A stretch of 64,000 nucleotides of DNA from Boswellia sacra (taxonomy: Eukaryota > Streptophyta > Magnoliopsida > Sapindales > Burseraceae). The stretch is from NCBI GenBank assembly GCA_013180625.2, contig SNVD02008183.1, positions 62,001 through 126,000 of the forward strand, written 5' to 3'. A program made the position numbers and the translations under genes. The first letter of the stretch is position 1, and the number at the start of each line of letters is the position of its first letter. This document shows, one piece after another, positions 48,896 through 59,429 of this stretch. The notes beneath the pieces are model-generated. The model was given only the letters and a program-made list of their open reading frames with translations, did not search any database and was not told where the DNA came from.

Positions 48896-50065
48896 TTAGA
48901 CACGAATAGATTGAGGATTGACGCCCATTTGTTTAAGAACGTTAGAGCAGTCAGCATTGGCTTGCTTCTTCTTGAACCCAAGAGGATTGGCATGACGGAC
49001 GGCCTCGGTTACACCCACTTTGTTGGTGAGGAGTATCCTGGCGTAGGGGAGACTAAATTTCTCTGAACAATCAGAGTCGGGGCTGTCTTTTAGATGAACC
49101 TGGCAGATTTCACGCTCATGGTCACCCTCCACAGTGATGTTGTACAAACCCCTCTTGTCTGTCACAGCCTCTGTTGTGAATTTCACATCCCCGTCCTCTC
49201 TTTCTCTGCATTCCAGCACCGCCTTTACACCTAAACCAAACCCACCACAATCCATCATCAGGTTACCTCATCCCATGCGTCCATGCATGCATAATCTCTC
49301 AAGTTATTTGTAAGATATCATTATTAGAAAATAAATACTCAAGGTAATCCACGTCTAAAAATTTAAACTTTAAAAAAAATAATAAATTTAACATAGCATC
49401 AGAGCGAGAATGACAAAACAGTGCAGATTTAAATCAAGCTTTACACATGAGAAAATGTATTAGAGAATAAACACTTAAGCCCATATCTAAAAGTTTAAGT
49501 CTTTAAAAAAAGTGAAAAACTTAACAATATTTTATTATTCTATTTTGATTCCGAATATATACCTATTTCTTATCCTTTATTTTCGTTTTTCTAAAACTCG
49601 AATTGCTAATAAAAGTTGTATGTATGTAGCTAGAAAGTTGTTTCTATCTTTATAATACATATATACAGAACAGAATTCATCAATGAATAGAATTCCCACC
49701 TGCAATCTATTTGTTTATGTATTTAGAATTCTATTTTTTGTATTACATATTTTTAATCTATTTTAAATTCAATATTTGCAATATTTTTTTCCAAATTTTA
49801 ATACCAACCATATATTTTTAAATATTTTTTAAAACAAAACATTAAAATTATAAACAAATAGGGATAAGCAAGTTACATTTATTATACCTTCGAGGGGCTT
49901 GCTGAGTTTGGTCTCGAATTCGACACGGCAGGGGTCGCAGTAAGCCATGCCTTGAACATAGAATTTCTCATTGTTGCTAGTGGGATTGGCGGAGGAGAAG
50001 CTGAGGAGGGAAGAGAAGCAGAGAGCTGTGGTAACGAGACCAGCGACCTCAAAAACCATGGCCAT
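48896..50065 (-). CDS. pollen Ole e 1 / extensin family protein
   Basis: Two exons (50065-49888 and 49230-48896) join to 170 residues; the split falls inside KPLEG/V. A signal peptide (MAMVFEVAGLVTTALCFSSL ... SSA) is followed by the family signature FYVQGMAYCDPCRVEFETKL. Conserved cysteines follow in LECRERE, REICQVHL, SDCSEK and ADCSNV, and the family phrase RHANPLGFKKKQ lies near the C-terminus. These are secreted six-cysteine proteins of pollen and other tissues, thought to act in the cell wall; the molecular role is not established. The length (~170) is normal for the family. The start is the first of two in-frame ATGs (MAM). Confidence 0.9.
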
Positions 50066-50438
50066 TGTTAATGCTCAGCTTGGTGTTAAAGAGCTTTGGC
50101 AGCTTAATTAGCCACCTCTTATAGCCACATTTTGAGGCATCCTGCAGTTACGTTCTCGTGGCTCTTATTCATCTAATTTCTATTTTTAAAATTTGTTTCT
50201 TTTTTATTACCGATATTCTTTATTAATCTCAAATTAATGAACAACCGGTTAATTCGTTAGTAAAATATAGTGCTCGAAACCCATAATTACAAACTCAATC
50301 TTGGATTAATTTCTCAGGCAGATAACATAAGAAATTTTGATAGTTAAAAGATAGAAAGAAGGTCCACTAGGAAAAAACGAAATAGTAACTAGAAAGTCAA
50401 AGATTATATGTGGAGAAAACTTTTTCTTAATGCAAAAT

Positions 50439-51662
50439 CTATGTTGATATTGGACCAAAGAGGCCATTGTAAGACAGATTAAGATACCAAAGTTCCTGAC
50501 ACTGAGAAAGACTCTCTGGAATATTTCCTGTTAGCTTATTTTTCGCGGCATCAAATTCAGTCAAGCTCTTCAAGTTGCCAATCTCCCCCGGAATAGTACC
50601 GGATAAATTATTGGATTTTAAGAACAGTTGGGTGAGATTTCTCAATGCAAAAATCTCTTTAGGTATTGGACCAAAGAGGTTATTATAACTCAGGTCAAGA
50701 GCCTCTAGTTTCTGACACTGAGAAAGACTCTCTGGAATTGTACCCACTAAGCTGTTCTCCCACAAGAATAAAGTTTGGAGCTTGCTGAGCTTCCCAATTC
50801 GCTTCGGAATTGGTCCGGCGATTGAGTTCTGATACAAGGCCAGAATCTGCAACTCGCTGCAGTTCCCAATCTCTTCTGGGATGGCACCTGACAGTCGTGA
50901 TCTATAAAAGACAATGCTTTGAATTCTCTTCAGCATTCCAATTGACCGAGGAAGACTTCCAGCAATGCTGGTTGCAGCAAGGCCTAACCAAACCAAATCG
51001 GTGCAGTTTCCTATCTCTATTGGCAGCTCACCCTTGAGATCTTGATTCCCGCCTGCTCGAAACACTTGTAGCTTGTTTAACGCTCCAATACTTTTAGGAA
51101 TTTTTCCGCTTAGTCGATTGCTGTAGAGTATCAGATTTAAAAGACTTGAAACATTTCCAATGCCAGAAGGAATTTCACCTTCAAGAAAGTTATCCTGTAG
51201 ATATAAACTTTGCAATTTGCTTAGCCTACATATCTCCTCTGGGATTTCACCTGAAAGAGAATTGTTACTGAGATCAATGAAAGCGAGCTCGCGATATTCG
51301 CCAAGTTCTTCTGGAATAGTGCCTGTGAGATTGCATGAAGAGATGATAAGGGTCTTCAAGGACTTCAGAGGTTGAAAATTTGAAGGGAATGAACCCTGCA
51401 AATATAATGCTTTGAGACTTATCTCTACTACTTCTCCATTCGAATTGCAGTGGATCCCAAACCATTTGCATGGACTTTTGTCTGCAGGATTCCATGACTT
51501 CAATGCATCTTTGGAGTTCTTTAAGCAGTTCTTCCACGTTAAAAGTGCTTGGCCTTGTTCATCAAGGGAATAACAAGTAGAGAAGAGGAGATAATTCACT
51601 ATGAGAAATGAGTTGTAGAAGATATTTGGAAAAAGAAAGAGATGCCTTAGAGTTGCAGACAT
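50439..51662 (-). CDS. truncated RGI-type receptor copy: secreted LRR ectodomain only
   Basis: An open single-exon frame of 407 residues closely matches the first part of the receptor at 38-41 kb: signal peptide MSATLRHLFLFPNIFYNSFL, cap ALLTWKNCLK with SPCKWFGIHCNSNGE, then about a dozen LRRs. Relative to the full receptor, a block of LRRs after LVGTIP is missing. The motif ESLSQCQ-L-LSYN-LFGPI occurs twice, which suggests unequal recombination between repeats. The frame ends at LSYNGLFGPIST with a stop; the remaining LRRs, membrane helix and kinase are absent, and the downstream DNA is unrelated. It may be a pseudogene, or it may make a soluble LRR protein. No stop or frameshift interrupts it. 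Confidence 0.75.
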   Translation of the reverse strand: MSATLRHLFLFPNIFYNSFLIVNYLLFSTCYSLDEQGQALLTWKNCLKNSKDALKSWNPADKSPCKWFGIHCNSNGEVVEISLKALYLQGSFPSNFQPLKSLKTLIISSCNLTGTIPEELGEYRELAFIDLSNNSLSGEIPEEICRLSKLQSLYLQDNFLEGEIPSGIGNVSSLLNLILYSNRLSGKIPKSIGALNKLQVFRAGGNQDLKGELPIEIGNCTDLVWLGLAATSIAGSLPRSIGMLKRIQSIVFYRSRLSGAIPEEIGNCSELQILALYQNSIAGPIPKRIGKLSKLQTLFLWENSLVGTIPESLSQCQKLEALDLSYNNLFGPIPKEIFALRNLTQLFLKSNNLSGTIPGEIGNLKSLTEFDAAKNKLTGNIPESLSQCQELWYLNLSYNGLFGPIST

Positions 51663-52310
51663 TGCTTAGAGATCGATGCCAACATAGTCTATCCGTTCTG
51701 GGATAACTTAAATGATAAAACCAACCAAACACAACAACCCATTGAATATATTCTTGTCTTCTTTCATATAATAATCCAAGGACGGAGGTAGTGGTCAATT
51801 TCATTAATTGGGTTTGCGAAAGGGTCAAGAGTTGATGAACATTTTCGCGCAAGGAAAAGAAAAAAAAAGGGGTTGGTTGCTTGTGGCTGCTAAGAATAGT
51901 CAATTCATGACGGCATAATAAGAAACTGTTCATATTTTCTCATAGATTCTATACATGTATAATGTGGGAGCCATGTTTACAATTAATATGATATTCCTAT
52001 AATAAACTCAACTATTCAAGCCTGAGACTAGCACTTGTCTTGAAGGTGAAGTTTTCATAGGGCCAAGGATGAGGTTGCAATTGTAACAGAGTTGTATGCA
52101 TAAAGAATTTTGATTAGGTGAAATTCAATGAATCATATGCATTTGATAATATAAATTCTAAAATGATATTGTGAACGTGATTTTAAGAGTTTTGATTACC
52201 TTAACTTTTGTTAATTTCAATGATTTGAGAAAATAGTTCAAGATTGAGAAGGTTTCATTCCCTTCGAAAGAAGAGGAAAAAAATTCTATCGAGAACCATG
52301 AGAAACAAAT
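51663..52310. other. 5' flank of the truncated receptor copy
   Basis: The first ~150 bp (to about 51810) resembles the receptor upstream block at 41960-42110 and the end-of-window block at 63400-63560 (phrases AACACAACA and GTGGTCAATTT). The rest has no gene. Confidence 0.5.
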
Positions 52311-52393
52311 AAGCTGCTCCGTCAAAGTTTTGGCTTAGGGGAGGGGCTCTTTTGTTCCTTTGAACGAAATGAAGTAACCTTACACCAACAGCT
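52311..52393. repeat. 85-bp dispersed repeat, copy B
   Basis: 83 bp nearly identical to 47546-47630. It ends within a few bases of where receptor homology starts on the minus strand, so it marks the breakpoint that truncated the third receptor copy. Confidence 0.85.
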
Positions 52394-52397
52394 TATA

Positions 52398-52776
52398 TTA
52401 ACGCTCCAATACTTTTAGGAATTTTTCCGCCTGTTGAGTATCAGAAATGTAAGACTTGAAAAGTTTCGTATGCCAGAAGGAATTTCACCTTCAAGAAAGT
52501 TTTCTTCTAGATATAAACGCTGCAATTTGCTTGGCCTACATATCTCCTCTGGGATTTCACCTGAAAGAGAACTGTCAATGAGATCAATGAAAGTAAGCTC
52601 GAGATATTCGCCAAGTTCTCTTTGAATAGTGACTGTGAGATTGCATGAAGAGATGATAAGGGCCTTCAAGGACTTCAGAATTTGAAAATTTGAAGGGTAT
52701 GAACCCTCCATTTGAATTACAGTAGTGGATCCCAAACCATTTGCATGGACTTTTATCTGCAGGATTCCATGACTTT
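52398..52776 (-). pseudogene. third receptor copy, LRR fragment (3' piece)
   Basis: Minus-strand homology to residues ~50-200 of the receptor: a region coding SYPSNFQILKSLKALIISSC, LEGEIPSGIRNFSS and neighbouring LRRs. It has small indels (a ~13-bp deletion near 52430 relative to copy 2), and GIHCNSNGE is damaged. It ends on the right at the Copia insertion, where the receptor DNA continues at 63225. All downstream LRRs, the membrane helix and the kinase are missing. Confidence 0.85.
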
Positions 52777-53351
52777 TAATATTATGAAACCAAGGATATT
52801 TCCAACCAATTTCACCCAAGAGTCAAGCAATAACAAAGCACAATAGAGGTTTTAATTAAGGCAAGCAAACAAAAGCAATAATAAACACAATAGATAACAC
52901 CAAAATTTAAGTGGTTTGGTTCAAGGAGAACCTATATCTACTTGGAAGGCTGTAGAAGAATTTCACCATAAAAAAAATGGATTACAAGGTGTTACAATAT
53001 CTCTCTTACTAGAATCACTCCCTTCTTAGCCTTACACATTTCCTAGAAACCCTACAAAAGAATATTCATAAGTTCTCGCTCAAAAAGAAAAGAAAGTCTT
53101 TAAATAGTGTCCTGGTCATGAACAGTAACCACCATTTGCACAATGGCATAATGTGCTTTGCGCTGGAGTGCAAGGTCTTTGCCTGAAGATGAAACGTCTT
53201 TTTCCCGTTGTTGCATAACGACTCAACTCACCTTATGCAGAAGTGCAACATCTCTATCACATTGTGCAGGAGCGTAGTCCTTCTTGTGTAGGAGTGCGAG
53301 TCCCTACGTCTAATACCAAATTCAGCTAAGATTTGTAAGCCAAAACTAACA
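52777..53351 (-). repeat. Copia 3' LTR
   Basis: About 575 bp matching 62650-63224 along its whole length with many substitutions. It ends ...AACTAACA on the plus strand (TGTTAG on the minus), next to a purine-rich CCAAGATGGAAATT that serves as the polypurine tract. The divergence between the two LTRs indicates an old insertion. Confidence 0.88.
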
Positions 53352-53759
53352 AATTTCCATCTTGGATCTCAAATCCTCTATCTCCATAACACACTACAGT
53401 CTTCCTTCAATAGAACTCATCAAGGAATCTTATCCTAGACCTTTAACAGATCTAGACAATGCAAGAACTTACTTAATGGTACTACATTCGTAGTAATATT
53501 AGTAGGATTACCTTTCGTAGAAATCTTCTCCATTTTTATATGCCATTTCGCTATAACATCACGAACAAAATGCAACTTTACATCAATATGCTTAGTACGT
53601 TCATGATACAATATGATTCTTCGTCATATATATAGCACTATGACTATCAAAAAACACAGTCATAGACTTTTGTAACACTTCAAGTTTAGCTACCAAACCC
53701 ATTAACCATAAAGCTTCATTTGTAGCTTTAGTAACAGCTATATATTCAGACTCTGTAGT

Positions 53760-54824
53760 TGATAAAGCAACAATGGACTATAACTGAGCTTTTCAACTAA
53801 CACATCTTCCATTAAATGTGAACACATAGCCCGTTTGAGACTTTCTTTTATCAAGATCCCCTGCATGATCTATATCAACAAAACACCTCAAAACTATTCT
53901 TTCTTGTTCTATTTTACTAAACATCAATCCTCTACTGAATGATCCTTTCAAGTATCTCAGCAACCATTTTATTGCTTCACAATGAACCTTTCCTGTATTC
54001 GTCACAAACCTACTAACAACTGATACAGCCTGTACAATATCTGGACGAATACACACCATCAAGTACATGACACTCTCTATTGCGTTCGCATATGAAATCT
54101 TATACATTTGAAGTTTCTCCTAATCTATCTTGGGACACAACTCAGATAAGGGTCTAAAATATGCTACCAATGGTACACTAACAACCTTGCACCACTCATG
54201 TTAAACTGATGCAAGACATTTTCAAAATAGTTTTTCTGAGATAAAAAGAGTATACCTTTGTCTCTGTCTTTGTGAATGTCTATCCCCAATATCATCTTGC
54301 TACAAACTCAGTTTGTAGCAACTCCTTCAAATTTTGGATTTTTAAGATTGTCTTACTGGCTATGAGCATATCATTAACATACAAGAGCAAGTAGACCATA
54401 TCCAGACATGTGGTTCTCCTATAATAAACACAACTATCATAGGAACTCATTGAGAACCTTTACTCACTATAAATGCATCAAACCGTAGATATCATTATCT
54501 TGGACTTTGCTTCAAATCATACAATGATTTCCTCAATAAGCAAACATAATGTTCTTTAGCTAGAAGCTCAGATCCCTCAGGCTGGCTAATGTAGATCTTC
54601 TCTTCTAACTCACCATGCAAGAATATAGTTTTGACATCCATTTGCTCAAGCCTAAGATCAAAACAATCCCCTCATGCTGTGTAAACCCCTTAGCCACTAA
54701 CCTCACCTTGTATCTAGGCTTCTCACTTGACAACCGTTCCTTTCGTTTCAATATCCATTTACAACCAACAAGCTTTTGTTTTTCAAGCTTCTCTACAATC
54801 TACCATATCTTATTCTTATTTAAA
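53760..54824 (-). pseudogene. Copia pol: reverse transcriptase (C-terminal part) and RNase H, decayed
   Basis: A minus-strand frame at 54107-53793 reads YANAIESVMYLMVCIRPDI, VSVVSRFVTNTGK, WLLRYLKG and DIDHAGDLDKRKSQTGYVF, the usual Copia RNase H neighbourhood. Further right are pieces coding KPRYKVRLVAKGFTQ and GCKWILKRKE from reverse transcriptase. Stops separate the pieces. The right edge is the CACTA insertion point. Confidence 0.85.
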
Positions 54825-55538
54825 CACTACAAGAATTTTTTAAATATTTGTCACTTTACAATTTTTTTATTTAACGGTTTTAAAAAAAAGTGAGAAATAT
54901 AACACTGATCTAGAAGTCAAACCTGCATTTTCCTCATATTTGTCACTCTTTTTTATACTTTATTATATATTTATCATATTTTTAGATAGTGACAAGCATG
55001 CACAGAAATATAATAATATATAAATTTTTAAAATAAATAAAATTTAATTAATTTTTTATAAAATAAGAAATAAATTTTAATTCATTGGTAAATATAAATT
55101 TTTAAACAAAATTTTAAAGAAATAAATAAAATAATATAAAAATTTAGAAGTTAAGAAAATGAATTAATTATTTATTTATTTAAAAAATTTATGAATTAGG
55201 AATATATAAAAATCATTGTTAAATAATATAATTTTATATTTAAAAAGTTACTCATCAAAATTTAAAATTAAAAAAGTAATAAAGTAAAAATTAATAAAGA
55301 AATTGTACATCCAAAACTATGTCGTTTTGGTTGAAAGTAGGGCAAAATAAAAAATGAAGATCATGTTCTTTTTCTTATTGATTGCCGCCACTACCACCTC
55401 CATCAATTTCTTCCATTCCACCAACACCACCATAGCGCCAACACTGCCATAGCCTAGGGTTTCCAGTCCTGTCAGTTGGGGCATCAACTATCGTTTGGGC
55501 ACCTTGCGTCTATCACCACATCGCCAACTACAATCGCC

Positions 55539-56091
55539 ATGCCCAGCCCCAAGTCATCAAACACCCAACCTAGATTAGCCGCGTTTTCAACTCCGGTGGG
55601 CAAGGAGGTCAACGATGGGAACTCGTTGGGCGTTCTTAATAATCATCGGCGAAAAAGAAGAAAGATGGTGAAAGTGTCAACGTTCTTCGCAATGTCACTG
55701 GGAGCCTTCATCTTCTGGCATTCCATGGACAAACTCCACGTCTGGATCGCTTTCCATCAAGATGAAAAGGTCTAATCTTTTATCTCTCAAAACGATAATC
55801 ACTCACAATCTCAGATTCTCATAACTGTTTGTTACAGTTGATATTAACATCTTTCCCTGAACTTTACTTTCCTGTTTGATTTTGTGCCATATCATTTTCC
55901 AATTAGGTCGAAACCCTAGAATTTCTAATGTAAATTTTTGGTTGGTTTCTAATTGATGATCTTAGCAACGAGAATAATGTAGGAGTTGGTTGGTTTTGAT
56001 GTGTCAGAAAGAAAGGATGGAAAGAGAAGAGGAGATCAAGAGAGTAAGAGAAGAGATGCTTCGACAAAGGAATTACAAGGATGCCCTGTAG
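55539..56091 (+). CDS. captured small membrane-protein gene, two exons, intact frame
   Basis: Exon 1 runs to 55769 (donor AAAAG/GTCTAA) and exon 2 is 56008-56091 (acceptor GTGTCAG). From the ATG at 55665 the product is 62 residues: MVKVSTFFAMSLGAFIFWHS, MDKLHVWIAFHQDEK, then KERMEREEEIKRVREEML and RQRNYKDAL. That is one membrane-type segment and a charged helix. An in-frame ATG at 55539 would add 42 residues. The shorter form looks like a small conserved plant protein of unknown function, from memory and unverified. It lies wholly inside the CACTA element and keeps an intron, so it was captured at the DNA level. Confidence 0.55.
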
Positions 56092-56534
56092 TTCGATTCT
56101 TATTGTTTCTGTTTTTATTTCCGGTTATTGAATTGTTGGTTGGTTGATTTTGTTATAAGCATGATGTATACTGTAAGTTCATGCCATGAATTTTATGAAC
56201 GTTGATGAAAATGGAATTTGTGCTTTAATTTGCGCTTTAATTTGCTTTTTGTTTTGCTAATGAGTTAATGCTCTTACTGCCATTTGGTTTGTGTCTCTTT
56301 TTTTATAAATGAGGAGCGACATTGCTCAGTTCACCTTATAGATGTTTTCTGAATTGTTGCTGATGTAGACACTTCTTTTTTCTAGCATAAAATGTGAATT
56401 GCTCATGTGAGACCGTATGTGCTGTTTGATTGTGTGTCTTTCATTCACCATTGTCGACTACCTTTCCATTCTCATTGCCGTCTGTTTTTAATCAAAATCT
56501 AATTCTGATTTCATGTTTATTGTATCCAACCAAG

Positions 56535-56666
56535 GTTATGTTGAAGGCCGAGCAGTTGAAAGAACAAAAGAAGGAAGCAGAGGCAGTGATCATAGGAGGC
56601 ATGGTGTTGGACATTCATGCCACTCCATCTGCGCCTGCAAACCCAAGAACCTCTACTCCTGGCAAG
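56535..56666 (+). pseudogene. captured exon of a pfkB/pseudouridine-kinase-like gene
   Basis: Bounded by CCAACCAAG/GTT and GGCAAG/GTCCGT, an exon-like open stretch ends in EAVIIGGMVLDIHATPSAPA and NPRTSTPGK. The IGGMVLDI and ATPS-NP-T-TPGK phrase is the start of the pfkB carbohydrate-kinase domain as found in plant pseudouridine kinases. The remainder of that gene is not seen here. The first part (VMLKAEQLKEQKKE) may belong to another source. Confidence 0.6.
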
Positions 56667-56842
56667 GTCCGTTTGAACCCTTTTTTTTTCTCTTGAAGTT
56701 TTTATTTGTCTTTTGATTATGTTTTGAAATAAGAGAAAATATATAATTTAGTAAACAACATATGGCTTTTGATTGCTCTCATTGCTTATAGAAGGAACAT
56801 AAATCAATTTCAGATTTTCAATTACATAGTTTATTTCGAGAA

Positions 56843-56898
56843 TTCTTCACTATGCAAACTCAGTCCTCCATTCTTCACTATACAAACTCAGTCCTCCA
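56843..56898. repeat. 28-bp tandem duplication
   Basis: TTCTTCACTATGCAAACTCA, followed by GTCCTCCA, is repeated directly with one base changed (56843-56870, 56871-56898), inside the CACTA element. Confidence 0.9.
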
Positions 56899-57709
56899 AC
56901 TTCTTAGGTGTGTATTACATTAGATCTTTAAGTTTCTTGAAGATTTTTATTTTTTCTTTTAAATTTTCTGGGTAGGAATTGTAGGGACTATATGCTTTTC
57001 TTGTATTAAATTGCTGGAGTTTCAACATTCTCTACATGTTTTAAGTAGAACACTCATAAAAGTCTGACTTAATCACCTCACTTTCTGATGTGAGATAGTA
57101 GACTTCGCATCAGTTATCAGCAACCCTCTTTAGACAAATATTCTAGCTGCCCAATTTTCCTATATCTTTTCAAGGTTGGGAAACTAAAGAAGTTTGTTCC
57201 CGATCGCCAAATCCAGTTGTCAAATCCAAATAACTTTCTGATTATTATACGACCAATCAAAATCACTCCCGTTCATACAGGCAAAAAAGCGTCCCCACCT
57301 CCAATTTTATTCTGCTAAAACCAATTGGAGGGCAGCCTGGCTGAAGTTAGCTTTCTCCTTCCAATCTTTTTATTTATGCAGATATATAAACATAGACCAT
57401 GTTAAATGCGTTTCCAAAATGCCCATGTCAGCTTTTGTGAATAGTAATCGCATTATTGACCTTGATGCATCAAATTTGTTTAAAATCGATGAATCTTGTG
57501 TTACTTATATGGGTAAGACTTGAGAGAATTGCAACAAATTATAAATCAGAAATAATTATTAGATGTCAAATCGATTTCCAGTTATACCCTTCATGTGAAC
57601 TATCCTTTTCCCAATACGATGAGGCACTTAATGTACATAATCTTCACAGAGATCTAGCTAAGAAAAAGCTCATTCCTTTGCTTTTCCCCTGCACTAAAAA
57701 TTGGAGAGG

Positions 57710-58250
57710 ATGGTCTCTTCATTGGCTAATCTTCTCTTCATTGCAGCACTAATGGCTGCTTGTTATTCTTCATCTAAAGCAGCTGACTCAAAAGGATCTT
57801 TTGAAGATAACTTCAGTATAATGTGGTCTGAAGATCATTTTAAAACTTCTGAAGATGGGCAGATCTGGTATCTCTCTTTAGACAAAGATACAAGTATGCA
57901 TAAGCAATATTCATGAGCAATGCATATTTTAATCTGTTTTTCTTCATATACATATATATTTATTTCTTGAAGAAATTTTGACTAGGCTGTGGATTTCAAA
58001 CCAAGCAGAGATACAAATTTGGATGGTTCAGCATGAAATTGAAGTTGGTTGGAGGTGATTCAGCTGGTGTAGTCACAGCTTATTATGTAAGCTCTTGTTT
58101 CTGTTAGAAGTAAAAAATCAATGAGGCTACAATAATGTTATAATGTCTTGAGAAACTGTTTCATTTGGTCGCCATTCGCAATGAAGTTGCTAAATTAACC
58201 TGAATTTGTTGCAGATGTGTACAGAGAATGGGGCGGGGCTAACAAGACAA
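57710..58250 (+). pseudogene. captured xyloglucan endotransglucosylase/hydrolase (XTH) fragment
   Basis: Three exons in correct order and phase: 57710-57893 (signal peptide MVSSLANLLFIAALMAACYS, then FEDNFSIMWSEDHFKTSEDG and WYLSLDKDT), 57986-58086 ([33 protein letters not shown]) and the start of exon 3 at 58215 (MCTENGAGLTR). Homology stops there, before the catalytic DEIDFEFLG motif. The family would continue, but the sequence switches to kinase-derived DNA and meets TGA. The fragment cannot be an active enzyme. Confidence 0.85.
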
Positions 58251-59150
58251 CAACTTCTTCCCCAATGAGAAGCCAATGTACTTAGCGCAGGTTTAGTTGC
58301 TGACAGTAACTTCTTATATTACTAGCATCGGCATGGTATCATGCCATATTTCAGAATCACATACCAATTGATGTATTAATTCACAGGTTTCCATGGTTTC
58401 GAGGTTGAAGCATGAAAACTTTGTTCAATTGCTTGGTTACTGTGTCGATGGAGCTTAAGTTTTTGGGTTGCATTTCGTTATTCTATAACTTCCATGGATC
58501 ATTTATATGGCAGATTTGTCTGGAGATTTGCTATGAACCTAGTACCACAACTTGTGGACACAGGTAAAGCCAGCAATTTCTATTGCTTACACGAATTTCT
58601 TTTCTTTTTTTGTTTTTGCCAATTATGGCCACAAAAATAGATGGAGTTAACGTCTGATTTTTCCTCTACTTTTTTATTTTTTGTTTATATCTGTTTTACA
58701 ACTAGTATTTCTATTTGTTTGTAGTTTTTATAAGAAATGTTTGCGATCTGCTGCTGATAAATGTGGAAGTGCCCAAAGTGCAAACAATTAATAATGTAAA
58801 TTACTCATCCAAATATTCAAGCTGATTAGCTATTTCAATTGCAAGGTGTTCTGTTATTGTAATACATTTGCTTGATTTGCATCAATGGAAGATCTTGTAC
58901 CGTGGACACTGTTCTTTGAAACACTATACAGCTTTTGTTTCCCCTAGAGATTGGAGTAAGAAAGGCTGCTGCAGCAACCTTAAATTGTAAAGAAGCTGAG
59001 CATCATCAAAACCCACAAAGAGTGATCCATAATAATGTGAGGACAAGCAGTATAAGAGCTTTGGTGGTATCAATCAGCGATAAAAGTATGAGGAGAAGGG
59101 AGATACCAAGCCAACAGGAGGATTCTGCATTTTTTTTTAACTTGAGATCA
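58251..59150 (+). pseudogene. captured PTI1-like protein-kinase fragments, joined to the XTH piece
   Basis: Directly after the XTH break comes an exon end coding YLAQ (to 58290, donor CAG/GTTTAG). After an intron, the exon from 58388 codes VSMVSRLKHENFVQLLGYCV and DG. This is the phrase of PTI1-like cytoplasmic kinases around the alphaC helix. A frameshift follows, but the next ~60 bases still resemble the VLAYEFA-MGSLHDILHGR part in another frame. A weaker stretch near 58950-59060 (RVIHNNVRTSS) recalls the catalytic-loop exon. No functional kinase can be made. Confidence 0.6.
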
Positions 59151-59429
59151 CCCATTATAGTATTGCTTTCCCCTTTTGTAACTTGAGATCTAGTATATTT
59201 TTTATTTTTATTTTTGAAATTATTATACTTGGTAGCCAAAAACTGCTAAGTATTTTTTTTTTAATTTTTAAACGTATTATATTTGGCGGTAAAAAACCGT
59301 CAAGTATAGTCAGATCCATATTTGGTATTTTGACTGACTGCCAAATATAGTCAATTTTGACTATATTTGACGGTGCCATTGGTGGCGCTTTTAAGACCGT
59401 CAAATATGATCATTTTTCTTGTAGTGAAA

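Larger units (their letters stand above)
54825..59426 (+). mobile_element. CACTA-type DNA transposon carrying captured host genes (Pack-CACTA)
   Basis: The element starts CACTACAAGAATTTTT and ends AAAAATGATC-type sequence inverted (...TTTTTCTTGTAGTG), the terminal inverted repeat of plant CACTA (En/Spm, CMC) elements. It is flanked by AAA on both sides (54822-54824, 59427-59429), the expected 3-bp duplication. Removing it with one AAA makes the Copia reverse-transcriptase frame continuous across the joint. Subterminal motifs near the right end (ATTTGACGGT, CCGTCAAATAT) repeat in both orientations; the left end has ATTTGTCACT/AGTGACAA motifs. I find no transposase. The interior holds parts of at least four host genes, all on the plus strand. 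Confidence 0.85.

Noticed and set aside
57710..58250. The XTH stretch as a functional host gene
   Set aside because: Homology stops before the DEIDFEFLG catalytic motif and switches to kinase-derived sequence. It is enclosed by CACTA ends.
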